Below the pieces are notes generated by a model. The model saw nothing but the letters and a program-made list of their open reading frames with translations, was not told the origin of the DNA and made no database searches. From contig CAAGIW010000058.1 of assembly GCA_900770025.1 (NCBI GenBank), forward strand, positions 1-37,363: DNA of 37,363 bases, written 5' to 3'. This stretch comes from an uncultured Prevotella sp. (lineage in GTDB: Bacteria; Bacteroidota; Bacteroidia; Bacteroidales; Bacteroidaceae). The position numbers were made by a program, and so were the translations under genes. The stretch's first letter is position 1; each line of letters starts with the position of its first letter. Positions 1 through 8,600 of the stretch are shown here, one piece after another.

Positions 1-273
1 CTGGAACTGAAAACCATCAAAGATGCCTTCGATGTGTTGGCAAAAGGCGTGGAAACGCTGGCCAATGACTTCAACACCTTCGACAAGGGCATGAGGGCGG
101 TGAACACCATGGCCGGACTTAACGAGAAAGAGCTCGGCGCACTGACGCATCAAAAAATCGAGTCTAACGGTGCCGAGGTGATACACAAGGTAACGATCAT
201 GACCGTGCATCATGGCTCCGTTCATCTTTTGCGACTGCTGCAAACACATGCAACAAAGACTATTTGCGCTTGA
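1..273 (+). CDS. Phage tape-measure protein fragment (open at left edge, truncated)
   Basis: The frame is open from base 1. Residues up to about position 165 look like the start of the conserved region of TP901-type tail tape-measure proteins: a helix with FDKGMRAVNTMAG followed by LNEKELGALTHQ. After that the reading becomes unrelated (ends THATKTICA) and stops at 273, where a full tape-measure would run on for hundreds of residues. The gene therefore seems to be cut by a deletion or by insertion of the AT-rich DNA that follows. Its last 14 bases overlap an antisense small ORF. The tape-measure sets tail length and is threaded inside the tail tube; this piece alone is unlikely to function. 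The family call rests on motif memory and is moderate. Confidence 0.5.
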   Translation: MELKTIKDAFDVLAKGVETLANDFNTFDKGMRAVNTMAGLNEKELGALTHQKIESNGAEVIHKVTIMTVHHGSVHLLRLLQTHATKTICA

Positions 274-409
274 ACATGTCCTTAATCATCCAAATGTTGA
301 ATCGTATGGCATCAACGATGACGAAAACCAGCAATACAAGCGCGATTGCCGCGGCAATTGGGTGCTGCACTACATAATTGAGAATTGGTTTTAAGTTTAC
401 GCTCATCAT
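260..409 (-). CDS. Small single-pass membrane protein (49 aa), unknown function
   Basis: Reading the minus strand from ATG at 409 gives a 49-residue protein that starts MMSVNLKPILNY, has one strong hydrophobic segment (about residues 18-34, PIAAAIALVLLVFVIVDAIR) and ends with a basic tail MFKRK before TAG. The basic C-terminus suggests that end faces the cytoplasm. A Bacteroidota -7 box (TATCTTTG) sits about 22 bases upstream, which supports real expression. The second Met (406) is an alternative start. It lies antisense to the 3' end of the broken tape-measure frame. Small hydrophobic proteins in prophage accessory positions can be toxins, holin-like proteins or exclusion factors, but nothing here decides among them. 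Confidence 0.45.
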   Translation of the reverse strand: MMSVNLKPILNYVVQHPIAAAIALVLLVFVIVDAIRFNIWMIKDMFKRK

Positions 410-430
410 AGTTCAATCTTGAATGTGTGA

Positions 431-438
431 CAAAGATA
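431..438 (-). promoter_or_regulatory. Putative -7 box for the 49-aa membrane ORF
   Basis: The minus strand reads TATCTTTG, matching the Bacteroidota TAnnTTTG consensus, about 22 bases before the start codon at 409. No convincing -33 TTG is seen at the usual 17-23 base spacing. Confidence 0.4.
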
Positions 439-487
439 ATCAATAATAACGAGAAAATGGAGAAAGATGTCAGTAAAATGAATGATA

Positions 488-653
488 TAAGTAGGTGTGC
501 AAAATTATTTATATAATCCTTGCACCGCCTACTGCGCATTATCAGCAAGTGACAACAGTCGAGTAGGATTTACTACACTCCTTTATGTCACATACTGGTT
601 ATGCATCACTAATCAATACAATCATTATAAAAATAATTTTGCACACCTACTTA
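488..653. repeat. 166-bp element with perfect 23-bp terminal inverted repeats
   Basis: Bases 488-510 and 631-653 are exact reverse complements (23 of 23). They enclose 120 bp with no ORF of note. The trinucleotide ATA lies immediately outside both ends (485-487, 654-656), a possible short target duplication. Each arm holds an outward-facing TAATTTTG, a match to the -7 consensus (minus strand at 500-507, plus strand at 634-641). The layout fits a miniature inverted-repeat element, or a small invertible segment flanked by recombinase sites. A 19-codon plus-strand ORF beginning at 457 runs into the left arm and stops at 516, as if something had been interrupted. Confidence 0.7.
634..641 (+). promoter_or_regulatory. 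-7-like box in the right inverted-repeat arm, upstream of the 105-aa ORF
   Basis: TAATTTTG matches TAnnTTTG and lies 25 bases before the ATG at 667, which would give a leader of about 15-20 bases. No -33 element is evident. The same box occurs mirror-wise in the left arm facing left. Confidence 0.35.
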
Positions 654-666
654 ATAAACGATTTTT

Positions 667-984
667 ATGAAAAGAAATAACAGGCGAAAACAGGAATTGT
701 GTATTGGAAGAGAAACTGTGGGTTACAGCGTGACGATTTGTAATATAGATGCTGTAGTGCCTGGCGGTTCGAGTTTTTGCAATGCGGAGATGTGTATGAA
801 GATTATATATGCGGGACTGGACCGAAAATGCGGTTTATTGGAAAATGAATTTATTGATCTCTGTAAGAGGGGGTTGGTATTTGGAAGCGTATCGCGCAGA
901 CAATATACGTTATCCGAAGCGATGAGCCATGTTCGCTTACGTGTTCGTGATTATCGTCTTCACCCTTTTAAATATTCGAAGTGA
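667..984 (+). CDS. Hypothetical protein (105 aa) in AT-rich prophage insert
   Basis: A basic 105-residue protein starting MKRNNRRKQELCIG, without signal peptide or membrane segment. It has four cysteines (in ELCIG, TICNI, SSFCNAEMC) plus further ones in RKCGL and DLCKRG, and ends in a basic stretch (HVRLRVRDYRLHPFKYSK). I do not recognise the family. The base composition is much more AT-rich than the downstream tail genes, suggesting a separate origin. It begins 14 bases after the inverted-repeat element that carries a possible promoter, and is followed by the dispersed hairpin repeat at 992-1170. The basic N-terminus and cysteine content would allow nucleic-acid binding, but that is only a guess. 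Confidence 0.5.
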   Translation: MKRNNRRKQELCIGRETVGYSVTICNIDAVVPGGSSFCNAEMCMKIIYAGLDRKCGLLENEFIDLCKRGLVFGSVSRRQYTLSEAMSHVRLRVRDYRLHPFKYSK

Positions 985-991
985 CCTTATT

Positions 992-1170
992 AGGTAGGTT
1001 CTATTAATTACAATTCTTTTTTTGAATTACCTTTGCGGTCTTTTGCCCTCTCTTCGGTATCTTTATTTGTAAGTCCTTGCACCATAGCTCGCTATGCTGC
1101 TGCGACCTTACAAATAAATCTGCTCGAAGATAGAACAAAATCCCATCAAAGCTAATTTAAAGAACCTACC
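992..1170. repeat. Dispersed hairpin repeat, copy 1
   Basis: The ends are inverted repeats: AGGTAGGTTCT (992-1002, followed by ATTAATTAC) and AGAACCTACC (1161-1170, preceded by GCTAATTTAA). Inside is a second nested pair around TTTGTAAG...CTTACAAA. Both ends resemble those of the element at 19492-19579, which uses the same GTTCTATnAATTAC and GCTAATTTAnAGAACC words around a shorter centre. A TACCTTTG at 1028-1035 resembles a -7 box. It fills the gap between the 105-aa ORF and the tape-measure-like gene. Confidence 0.6.
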
Positions 1171-1206
1171 ATTAATAAATTTCATTGTTGTAAAACAAAC
1201 GAGAAA

Positions 1207-2952
1207 ATGTCAGTAAAGCTTTTTGAGATTAAATTTGATGATCGTGGAAGTTTGCAGAAGATAACTTCTGAGATTGACAAAGCGAAGTTGGGATGTGATA
1301 TATTAAAAAGCTCTGCAAACGAGGCTTTGAATGGCTTGTGTTTGGGAGAAGATGTTATGTCATTGCCATTGTCGCAATACAGCAAGGATTTGTCTTACCT
1401 TAACCGTTGGTTGGATTATAATGAGATGACAGAATATTCAGACATGAGTTTTGCTGATGTTAAGAATTTGTTGTCGGAATTGGAGTTTTCGTTGAGGAAC
1501 ATGAATGATAGTTTGTTGAAAGGTTTTGACGATGATGGCAAAATGATTTTTGACCCTTCTCGCTGGATGCGTGATCATGAAGGTAAACTTGATGCGACTC
1601 TAACAGAAAGTGATGTTGAGAATCTTGTATCAGACATGAAAAAGCTTCAGGAGCTTCGTGATATTCTTGGTGCCATGCTTGGTTTGGAAAACGAGCCCAA
1701 CGCAATACAGACAAAAATAAAGGCAAGGCGCAAGTATCTTGACAAGGTAGGTGTGGCAGATTATGCGCCTTGGAATGATGATGAAATGTCGTTGGAAAGT
1801 CTTAAGAAGTCTCGTAAATGGTTTGAAAAAGCTTTGTCAGAATCGACTGAAGAAGATTATAGCTATTATAGCAAGCGGCTGTATGAAGTGAAGAAGCGTG
1901 AGCGTTCGCTGAAAAAGCGTCAGAAATTGCCCGAGATGGAGGAGGAAGTGGCAAAGCTGGACAGCATGGAGGGCAAGGAGCTTACCCTTGAGCTGAAAAC
2001 GATTGGGCTTGATGGAGTGAAGAAACGCATCAAGGAACTCCAGGATATGTTGGCTGACACGAATATTCCTATGAACGACGAGCAGCGCAAGGAGGTGGTG
2101 CGCCTGCAGAACCAGTGGAAGGCCTACGAAAAAACGCTCAAGAAGAGTAGCGTGACCCTGCAGGGCACCTGGGGCAGCATCAAGGGCGTGGGCGGCGGCG
2201 TGGAGAGCATCACCACGGCACTGCAGGGCAACGGCAACGCCTGGCAAACCATTACCGGATTTGTGGACGGAGCCATACAGGCATATGAGGGCATCAGCAG
2301 CATCATCTCCATCATACAGACTCTCACTGCTGCAACAGGCACGGCCACCGCCGCCGAGAATGCCAAGACACAGGCCACTGCGGCCGGTGCCACAGCCTCG
2401 GCAGCAAGCACAGCAGCCACCACAGCAAACACCGCGGCCTCTGCAGCCAACACGGCAGCCAAGAGCGGCGAGGCCATAGCCGGAGCCACAGCATCGGGTG
2501 CCAAGATGCCCTTCCCGCTCAATCTCGTGGCCATAGCGGCAGGCGTGGCCGCCGTGATAGGCGCACTGGCCATGATTAGTGGAGCCTTTGCCGAGGGCGG
2601 CGTGGTGCCGGGAAGCAGCTATGAGGGCGACAAGCTGCTGGCACGTGTGAACTCGGGAGAGATGATACTGAACCGCAAGCAGCAGGCCCGCCTGTTTGCC
2701 ATGCTCGGCGGCGTGCCCAAGTTTGCCAATGGCGGCTTGGTGTATGGTCCCACCCTTGCGCTGATGGGCGAGTATGCCGGAGCCAAGAGCAACCCCGAGG
2801 TGATAGCCCCGCTCGACAGGCTGAAAGGCCTGATTGGCGGCGGCACGGGCGGCAGCGGCACCATCAAGATGAAGCTGAAGGGCAGGCAGCTGGTGGGCGT
2901 GCTGGCCAACGAGACACGCATCAACCGCCGGCCGACCAACATACATCTGTGA
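1207..2952 (+). CDS. Phage tape-measure-like protein (581 aa)
   Basis: Residues 1-230 are charged and helical; about 195-255 look like coiled coil (RLYEVKKRERSLKKRQ). About 375-435 is an Ala/Thr-rich low-complexity stretch, followed by a hydrophobic segment (PLNLVAIAAGVAAVIGALAM), and then the AEGGVVPGSSYEGDKLLARV / GEMILNRKQQ region that typifies the C-terminal part of tape-measure proteins. It probably lies in the tail lumen and helps DNA passage. At 581 residues it is short for the family, and another tape-measure piece lies upstream, so the original gene was probably longer and has been split. Codon composition changes sharply near 1900: AT-rich before, GC-rich after, consistent with a recombinational join. 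The start at 1207 follows AACGAGAAA and has no clear ribosome binding site. Confidence 0.7.
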   Translation: MSVKLFEIKFDDRGSLQKITSEIDKAKLGCDILKSSANEALNGLCLGEDVMSLPLSQYSKDLSYLNRWLDYNEMTEYSDMSFADVKNLLSELEFSLRNMNDSLLKGFDDDGKMIFDPSRWMRDHEGKLDATLTESDVENLVSDMKKLQELRDILGAMLGLENEPNAIQTKIKARRKYLDKVGVADYAPWNDDEMSLESLKKSRKWFEKALSESTEEDYSYYSKRLYEVKKRERSLKKRQKLPEMEEEVAKLDSMEGKELTLELKTIGLDGVKKRIKELQDMLADTNIPMNDEQRKEVVRLQNQWKAYEKTLKKSSVTLQGTWGSIKGVGGGVESITTALQGNGNAWQTITGFVDGAIQAYEGISSIISIIQTLTAATGTATAAENAKTQATAAGATASAASTAATTANTAASAANTAAKSGEAIAGATASGAKMPFPLNLVAIAAGVAAVIGALAMISGAFAEGGVVPGSSYEGDKLLARVNSGEMILNRKQQARLFAMLGGVPKFANGGLVYGPTLALMGEYAGAKSNPEVIAPLDRLKGLIGGGTGGSGTIKMKLKGRQLVGVLANETRINRRPTNIHL

Positions 2953-3028
2953 CCTCCGCCGCAGGGAACCGCACCCTGAAACCACGTTCAAACCGCATCA
3001 GAACACCATTAGAACAAAAAACACACAC

Positions 3029-5692
3029 ATGTATATACACGGACACTTCTACAACATGCAGAACGAGCGCATAGAGGTGAGAATCCTTACCCATGCCGAC
3101 CGCTCGGAAGAGATGGTGATAGGCGAAGAGGGGGGCGACCTGTTCTTTACCGACGACCCCGTGGAACTGACCTCGCAGGTGAACGACACCTTTGACCACC
3201 TGCTGTGCCAGCAGGCCACCATCCGCCTGCTCACCCGCCACTATATGCCCCAGCTGTTTTGCACCTCGTGCCTCGACGTGGTGGTGAACATACTCTGCGA
3301 CTCCACTTGCCTCTTTGCCGGCTACATAGAGCCGCAGACCTACACGCAGGGCTACAACGAGGAACTCGACGAGATAGAGCTGAGCTGCATCGATACGCTC
3401 ACCTCGCTGCAATATTTCAACTACCGCTACATAGGCATCAAATCGGTGCTCTACCAGGAGGTGAAGATGGAGGCCGCACAGCGCACGTGGCTGAGCATTG
3501 TGGAAGAGATATTCAGAGGCATCACCCAGGGGCTGATGATAGGCGACGACGCTGCGCCCTGCACACTCTGCTACGACGGCAGCAAGTGCGTGGATGTAGA
3601 GGCGGTGACCGCCGACCCCTATGGTATCTTTGGGCACCTGTCTATCAACGAACTGCTGTTTCTGGGCAGCGAGGAAGACGACGTGTGGACACAGCAGCAG
3701 GTGCTGGAAGAGATGCTGCGCTACCTGAACCTGCACCTGCTGCAGCAGGGCAGCGACTTCTATGTGTTCTCGTGGGAGAGCATACGGGCCGACAAGGCCC
3801 TGACGTGGATGGACCTGATCAGCGGCCAGAAGCGCCAGTGGGGCCTCTACACTCCGCAGCGCATCACCAACAGCATGGTGGCCGATGCAGATGCCACCAT
3901 CAGCGTGTGCGAGGTGTATAACAAGATAGTGCTCAGCTGCAAGGTGGAGAGCATGGAAAACCTGATAGAAAGCCCCATGGACGGCGACCTGCTGAAATCG
4001 CCCTACAAGAACTACCAGAAGTACATGACGGAGTACAGCAGTCCGGGCGAGGGCGACAGCGCCATCAGAGCCTTCCACACCATCACCCACGGGGGCAAGA
4101 CCGACTACGACGTGGCGAAGGTGACCAACTGGTATCTGCGCGTGATGAACAACCCCATGTGGCGCTTCTCGCCCAGCGGCGATACCGACATCATCAACGC
4201 CTGGTGCTCGGAGGGCACATGGCAGAACCGCCTGCCCAACAGCATGACCGTGAGCGGCCGCATTTGCGCCGCCGTGCTGGCACTGGGCAAGGAGGAGGTG
4301 GACGTGACGGGCAAGGACAACACACCCACGGCCAGCGTGAACCTGACCAACTATCTGGCGGTGAGCATCAACGGCAACGGGCTGACAGACCCCTCTGCCG
4401 CATGGCCCAACGAGGAAGTAATCAAGAGCCACATACCCGTGGCAGAATATGTGGGCAGCAATTCGGGCGGCGTGTTCTCGCCCTCCGACGACACCACCTG
4501 CAACTACATTGTGCTGAGCGGCAGCATAGTGCTGAACCCGCTGATGGAGCTGACCGACACCTACGCCAACATACTGGCGTGCTCGGACAGGGACATCTGG
4601 AAGTACCAGTACTCTGGGTGCGTGTACGACCGCGGCAACTCCGACGGACGCTACTACACCCAGCAGTGGTGGGAAGCCAAAGACCCCTCGCAGCAGCCCC
4701 AGTGGGACCAGAACACCGACCGCGGCTTTGTGCCCTTCACCGACACAGGGCCCAAGCACTTCATCTACAACGGCAGCACCTACAGGGGCGAAGACCGCGT
4801 GTTGAAGGTGGGCGTGCTGGCCTGCCAGCTGGTAATAGGCGACAAGTGCGTGGTGGAAACGGGCACGCAGGGACAGATAGACGACTATGAGTGGCGCACC
4901 TACAAAACCCGTGAGCAGTGTGCCAGCGATGAGGAATACTACAGCCAGAGCTTCACCATAGGCTTCGACCCCAAGACGGGCGACTACATTGTGGGGCAGA
5001 AGCACGACATGCAGCAGAACTTCAGCCACAGCCTGGGCATCGACGCCAAGGGCACCGCCATACGCATACGCCGCAGCGACAAGGTGAGCGGCAGGGTGAC
5101 GTTCAGGATTCTGGGACCGGTGAACCTGATGTACGACGGATCGCTGAGATACAAACCCGGGTTCTTCGGCTCGTACCCAGGATCCGAGGCCGTGCTCGCC
5201 ACGGTGGGCAGCATACTGCTTGAGAACTTTGAGGTGAAGCTATACTGCGACAACGCACTGGTGAACGACAACGACGACTGCGACCTGGTGTATATGAGCG
5301 ACACCGACGAGACCTTTGTGAACGCCAAGGACGACGTGGAGCTCAAAATAAACAGCGCACTGACCTATGCCGAGTGCCAGCAACTGGAGGTGAGCGACGG
5401 CCCGAAGATGAGCACACCGCTGAACACGCTGACTGGCGAGGGAGTGACCTCCATATTCTGCGTGAACACCGACCGCACAGCCAAGCCCGAACGCCTGTAT
5501 GTGGATGCCTGCTACAGGGAGTGGCACCAGCCCAGGGTGATGCTGACCCAGAACCTGATGGGCTGCCAAGTGGACTTTCGACGCAAGTTCTATCACCCCT
5601 CGATGGGCAAGAACTTTCTGGTGCAATCTGTGAACAGCAACTTGGAGGAGGGAACATCGGAAGTGACCATGAAAGAGATTGACGAACAATGA
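3029..5692 (+). CDS. Phage tail-tip / baseplate-type structural protein (887 aa)
   Basis: A large GC-rich gene directly after the tape-measure gene, the position of the distal-tail/tail-tip protein in tailed phages. The N-terminus reads as a beta-rich domain (MYIHGHFYNMQNERIEVRIL, then FTDDPVELTSQVNDTFDHLL), then alpha/beta segments with many short polar strands. There is no signal peptide or membrane segment. The last codons overlap the next gene by ATGA (5689-5692), so the two are translationally coupled and probably assemble together. I cannot name a catalytic motif. It probably anchors the large fibre protein encoded next. The call is mostly from gene order and general character. Confidence 0.6.
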   Translation: MYIHGHFYNMQNERIEVRILTHADRSEEMVIGEEGGDLFFTDDPVELTSQVNDTFDHLLCQQATIRLLTRHYMPQLFCTSCLDVVVNILCDSTCLFAGYIEPQTYTQGYNEELDEIELSCIDTLTSLQYFNYRYIGIKSVLYQEVKMEAAQRTWLSIVEEIFRGITQGLMIGDDAAPCTLCYDGSKCVDVEAVTADPYGIFGHLSINELLFLGSEEDDVWTQQQVLEEMLRYLNLHLLQQGSDFYVFSWESIRADKALTWMDLISGQKRQWGLYTPQRITNSMVADADATISVCEVYNKIVLSCKVESMENLIESPMDGDLLKSPYKNYQKYMTEYSSPGEGDSAIRAFHTITHGGKTDYDVAKVTNWYLRVMNNPMWRFSPSGDTDIINAWCSEGTWQNRLPNSMTVSGRICAAVLALGKEEVDVTGKDNTPTASVNLTNYLAVSINGNGLTDPSAAWPNEEVIKSHIPVAEYVGSNSGGVFSPSDDTTCNYIVLSGSIVLNPLMELTDTYANILACSDRDIWKYQYSGCVYDRGNSDGRYYTQQWWEAKDPSQQPQWDQNTDRGFVPFTDTGPKHFIYNGSTYRGEDRVLKVGVLACQLVIGDKCVVETGTQGQIDDYEWRTYKTREQCASDEEYYSQSFTIGFDPKTGDYIVGQKHDMQQNFSHSLGIDAKGTAIRIRRSDKVSGRVTFRILGPVNLMYDGSLRYKPGFFGSYPGSEAVLATVGSILLENFEVKLYCDNALVNDNDDCDLVYMSDTDETFVNAKDDVELKINSALTYAECQQLEVSDGPKMSTPLNTLTGEGVTSIFCVNTDRTAKPERLYVDACYREWHQPRVMLTQNLMGCQVDFRRKFYHPSMGKNFLVQSVNSNLEEGTSEVTMKEIDEQ

Positions 5693-8600
5693 TACAGGTA
5701 AAAGTAATCAAGAAACCCAAGGCCACGGCCGCCGCCGGCGCCTCGCAACTCACCACCAGCAGCAACGCCTACAGCAGTCTGACGGTGAAGGAGGCACTGC
5801 ACGCCGCACGTGCCGACGAAGCCACCCATGCCGCCGATGCCGACAACGCACAACAGGCCGACCACGCCGACGAGGCCACCCACGCCCAGCAGGCCGACAG
5901 TGCGAAAGAGGCCGACGTGGCACGCAACCTGACGGCCGACAGCCCCGTGTGGGGCAAGGTGCTGAAACGCACCGTGGAAGACACGGCCGAGGAGCGCATC
6001 ACCTTCAACAAGGGCATCAGCGCCAAGGGAGACAGCTCCATGGAGGGCGCAAGCATAGACACCGCCGCCATAGAGGAGGAGACGGTGGGCACCGCCAATA
6101 TAGGCACCGCCAACATCAGCAAGGCACTGGCGAAACTGCTGAAGGCGGAGGTGGCGGAGCTGACCAAGGCGGGCATCGACGAGGTGACCTCTGACATCAT
6201 CTTCGACAAGCTGGCTGTGGTGATGCAGAAACTGCTGGCCGACAACATGGAGAGCCGCTCCACCGCCTATGAGGCCGGACTGGCCGGCTACTCGCTGCAC
6301 AAAACAGAGGCCGACCGCTACCGACTGGAGATTGACGAACTGCTGGTGAGGGTGAAGGCAATATATAACGAGCTGGAGATACGCAAGCTGAGCTATGTGG
6401 GCGGCAACATGGAACTGAGCGCAGCCGGCGGAGAGATATACCGGGTGCAGCCGCTATACAGAGAGGGAGAGGAGGAGCCCTACGCCTTCCGCTGCTGGCT
6501 CACGGCAGACGATGGCACCACACGCACCCGCAATTGGTGGAAACCGGGCGACCAGGCCAAGTGCCAGACGTTCAACATCGACGGGGCCGAGGTGCTCGAC
6601 GGCGAGCAGCCGCTATCGGTGGACGGCGAGGTGCTGACACAAGATGGCCAGCTGATTACCTATGACGATGGAACGGGCGGCAGCACGGGCAACAAATACT
6701 ACTGGCGACTGGTGACTGCCACGGGCAAGGAGACGCTGGAAGACGGTAGGCAGTACGACTGGATAGACCTATCCAACGAGCGGCAGGTGACACTCACCGC
6801 CGACGGCGTGACCTATACCTGCGAGGGCATGGACTCGGTGTTCGACGGCTACGACGCCGACAACATGAAGTGGCACACACAAATGAACGACTGGCCCGAA
6901 CAAGGCGACAGCATCGTGCAGGAGGGCAGCCAGACCGACACCGAGCGCCGGCACCTGATAAGGCTGAACACCGTGGGAGAGGCGGCACCATCGATAGAGG
7001 AATACTGCAACGTGGGGGCAAGAGACGGCATCAGTCCGTGGAATCTGACCGACCGCCGCGCCACCGCCATAGCACCCCGCACGGGCGACGTGTTTGTGGC
7101 CAAGCGCTTCGAGATACGCACCGAGGCCGGCACCCGAGTGCCCGTGCCCACCGAGCGCGGCGAATATACCGACGGAATGGTGTGCGGCTACTACGACCGG
7201 GTGAGCCACAACGGTAGCCTTTGGCTCTGCGTGTGCAAGATAGGCAACAAGGTGAACGACACCATCTATCCGCCCTCAGCAGCCTATACACTCAGCGATG
7301 GCAGCCCCATTTGGATAGAACAGGTGGCCAAGGGCACCAACGGCACGCCCGGGCAAAACGGAACCGACGGAGAAAGTTCAGTGAGCGTGGAGGTGAACCC
7401 TGCTTACGTGATACTGACCGAGGCTGCCGACAAAACCATCGACTGCTCGGCACACCGCATATATTATAAAGTATATAGGGGCACCGCCGACATCACCGCC
7501 GACACCATGCTCACCGAGGTGAAGACCGACGGCAACTGCATAGCACAGATGGAAGAGGAAGACGACGGCACACGCTGTGCCTGCATCACCCAGCTGACAG
7601 GACAACCGCAGAGCGGCTACGTGGAACTGTGGATCAGCGTGCCGGGCGTGGCGCAGGTGCAGAAGCGCCGAGTGACCTACTACGTGAACTGGCTTGGCAC
7701 CTTCCGCGAAACCATAGAGAACGACGTGAGCCAACGCATGGCCGAAAAACTGACCACACACATAGACGATGTCAACAACCGGCTGGCAGAAACCAGCGAG
7801 CACATGAGCCTGCTGGAACAGACGAGCGAGGGCTTCCGACAGAAGGTGAGCGATCAGATAACCACCATCGACGGCGAACTGGAGAACGTGCAGGCACGCT
7901 TCTCTGAGATAGAGCTGAAGAGCGACATCATAGCCCTCTCGGTATATGGCACCGACGAGACCAACCATGCCGCACTGGGCTCGAACATCATGCTGGCCAA
8001 CGGCGATTCGTATGCCATTCCAACGGCGTTCGCACAGCCTTTGAACACCACACTCTACAAGGAGGTGATGCTCACGGCCACCGTGGGCGTGGTAACATCG
8101 ATGCTGAACGATGCAGGAGGCACCATCACAGTGACACTGCTGGCCAACGGCTCGGTGCTGGCCAGCAAGCAGACCACCATCACACAGGAGATGCTCGACG
8201 CAAGCACCGACCTCTTCATCGACCTGAAGGGCATCATAGGTACCGACGGGGTGAGCAGGATAGACTTCACCGTGCATAACAACGCTGGCGACAACATCAT
8301 CATCACCGAGGCAACCCTGCACCGACACCTGCCCATGACCAAGGCTCTGAAGCGCACGGGCATCGACATCACCAACGGACTGATACGCATCAGCGCCGAC
8401 ACCACCGAGTTTACCGGCGACGTGAACGTGCATGGCACCCTGCAGGAATCCAACGTGCAGGATGCAGCGGCAGCAGGCTTCTATCCCATCGACTTTGTGC
8501 GAAACCGAAGCGTGGCAGTGCCCCCGCAGAGCATCGTGGTGATGCCCATGATATGCGAGGTGGCCTTCGGACCGGGAAACGTGACGCAGGATGCCTATTT

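Noticed and set aside
2921..5029. Long minus-strand frame (702 codons) opposite the tail-tip gene
   Set aside because: Rich in His/Val/Ala with no domain pattern. It is the antisense shadow of a GC-rich, strongly biased plus-strand gene.
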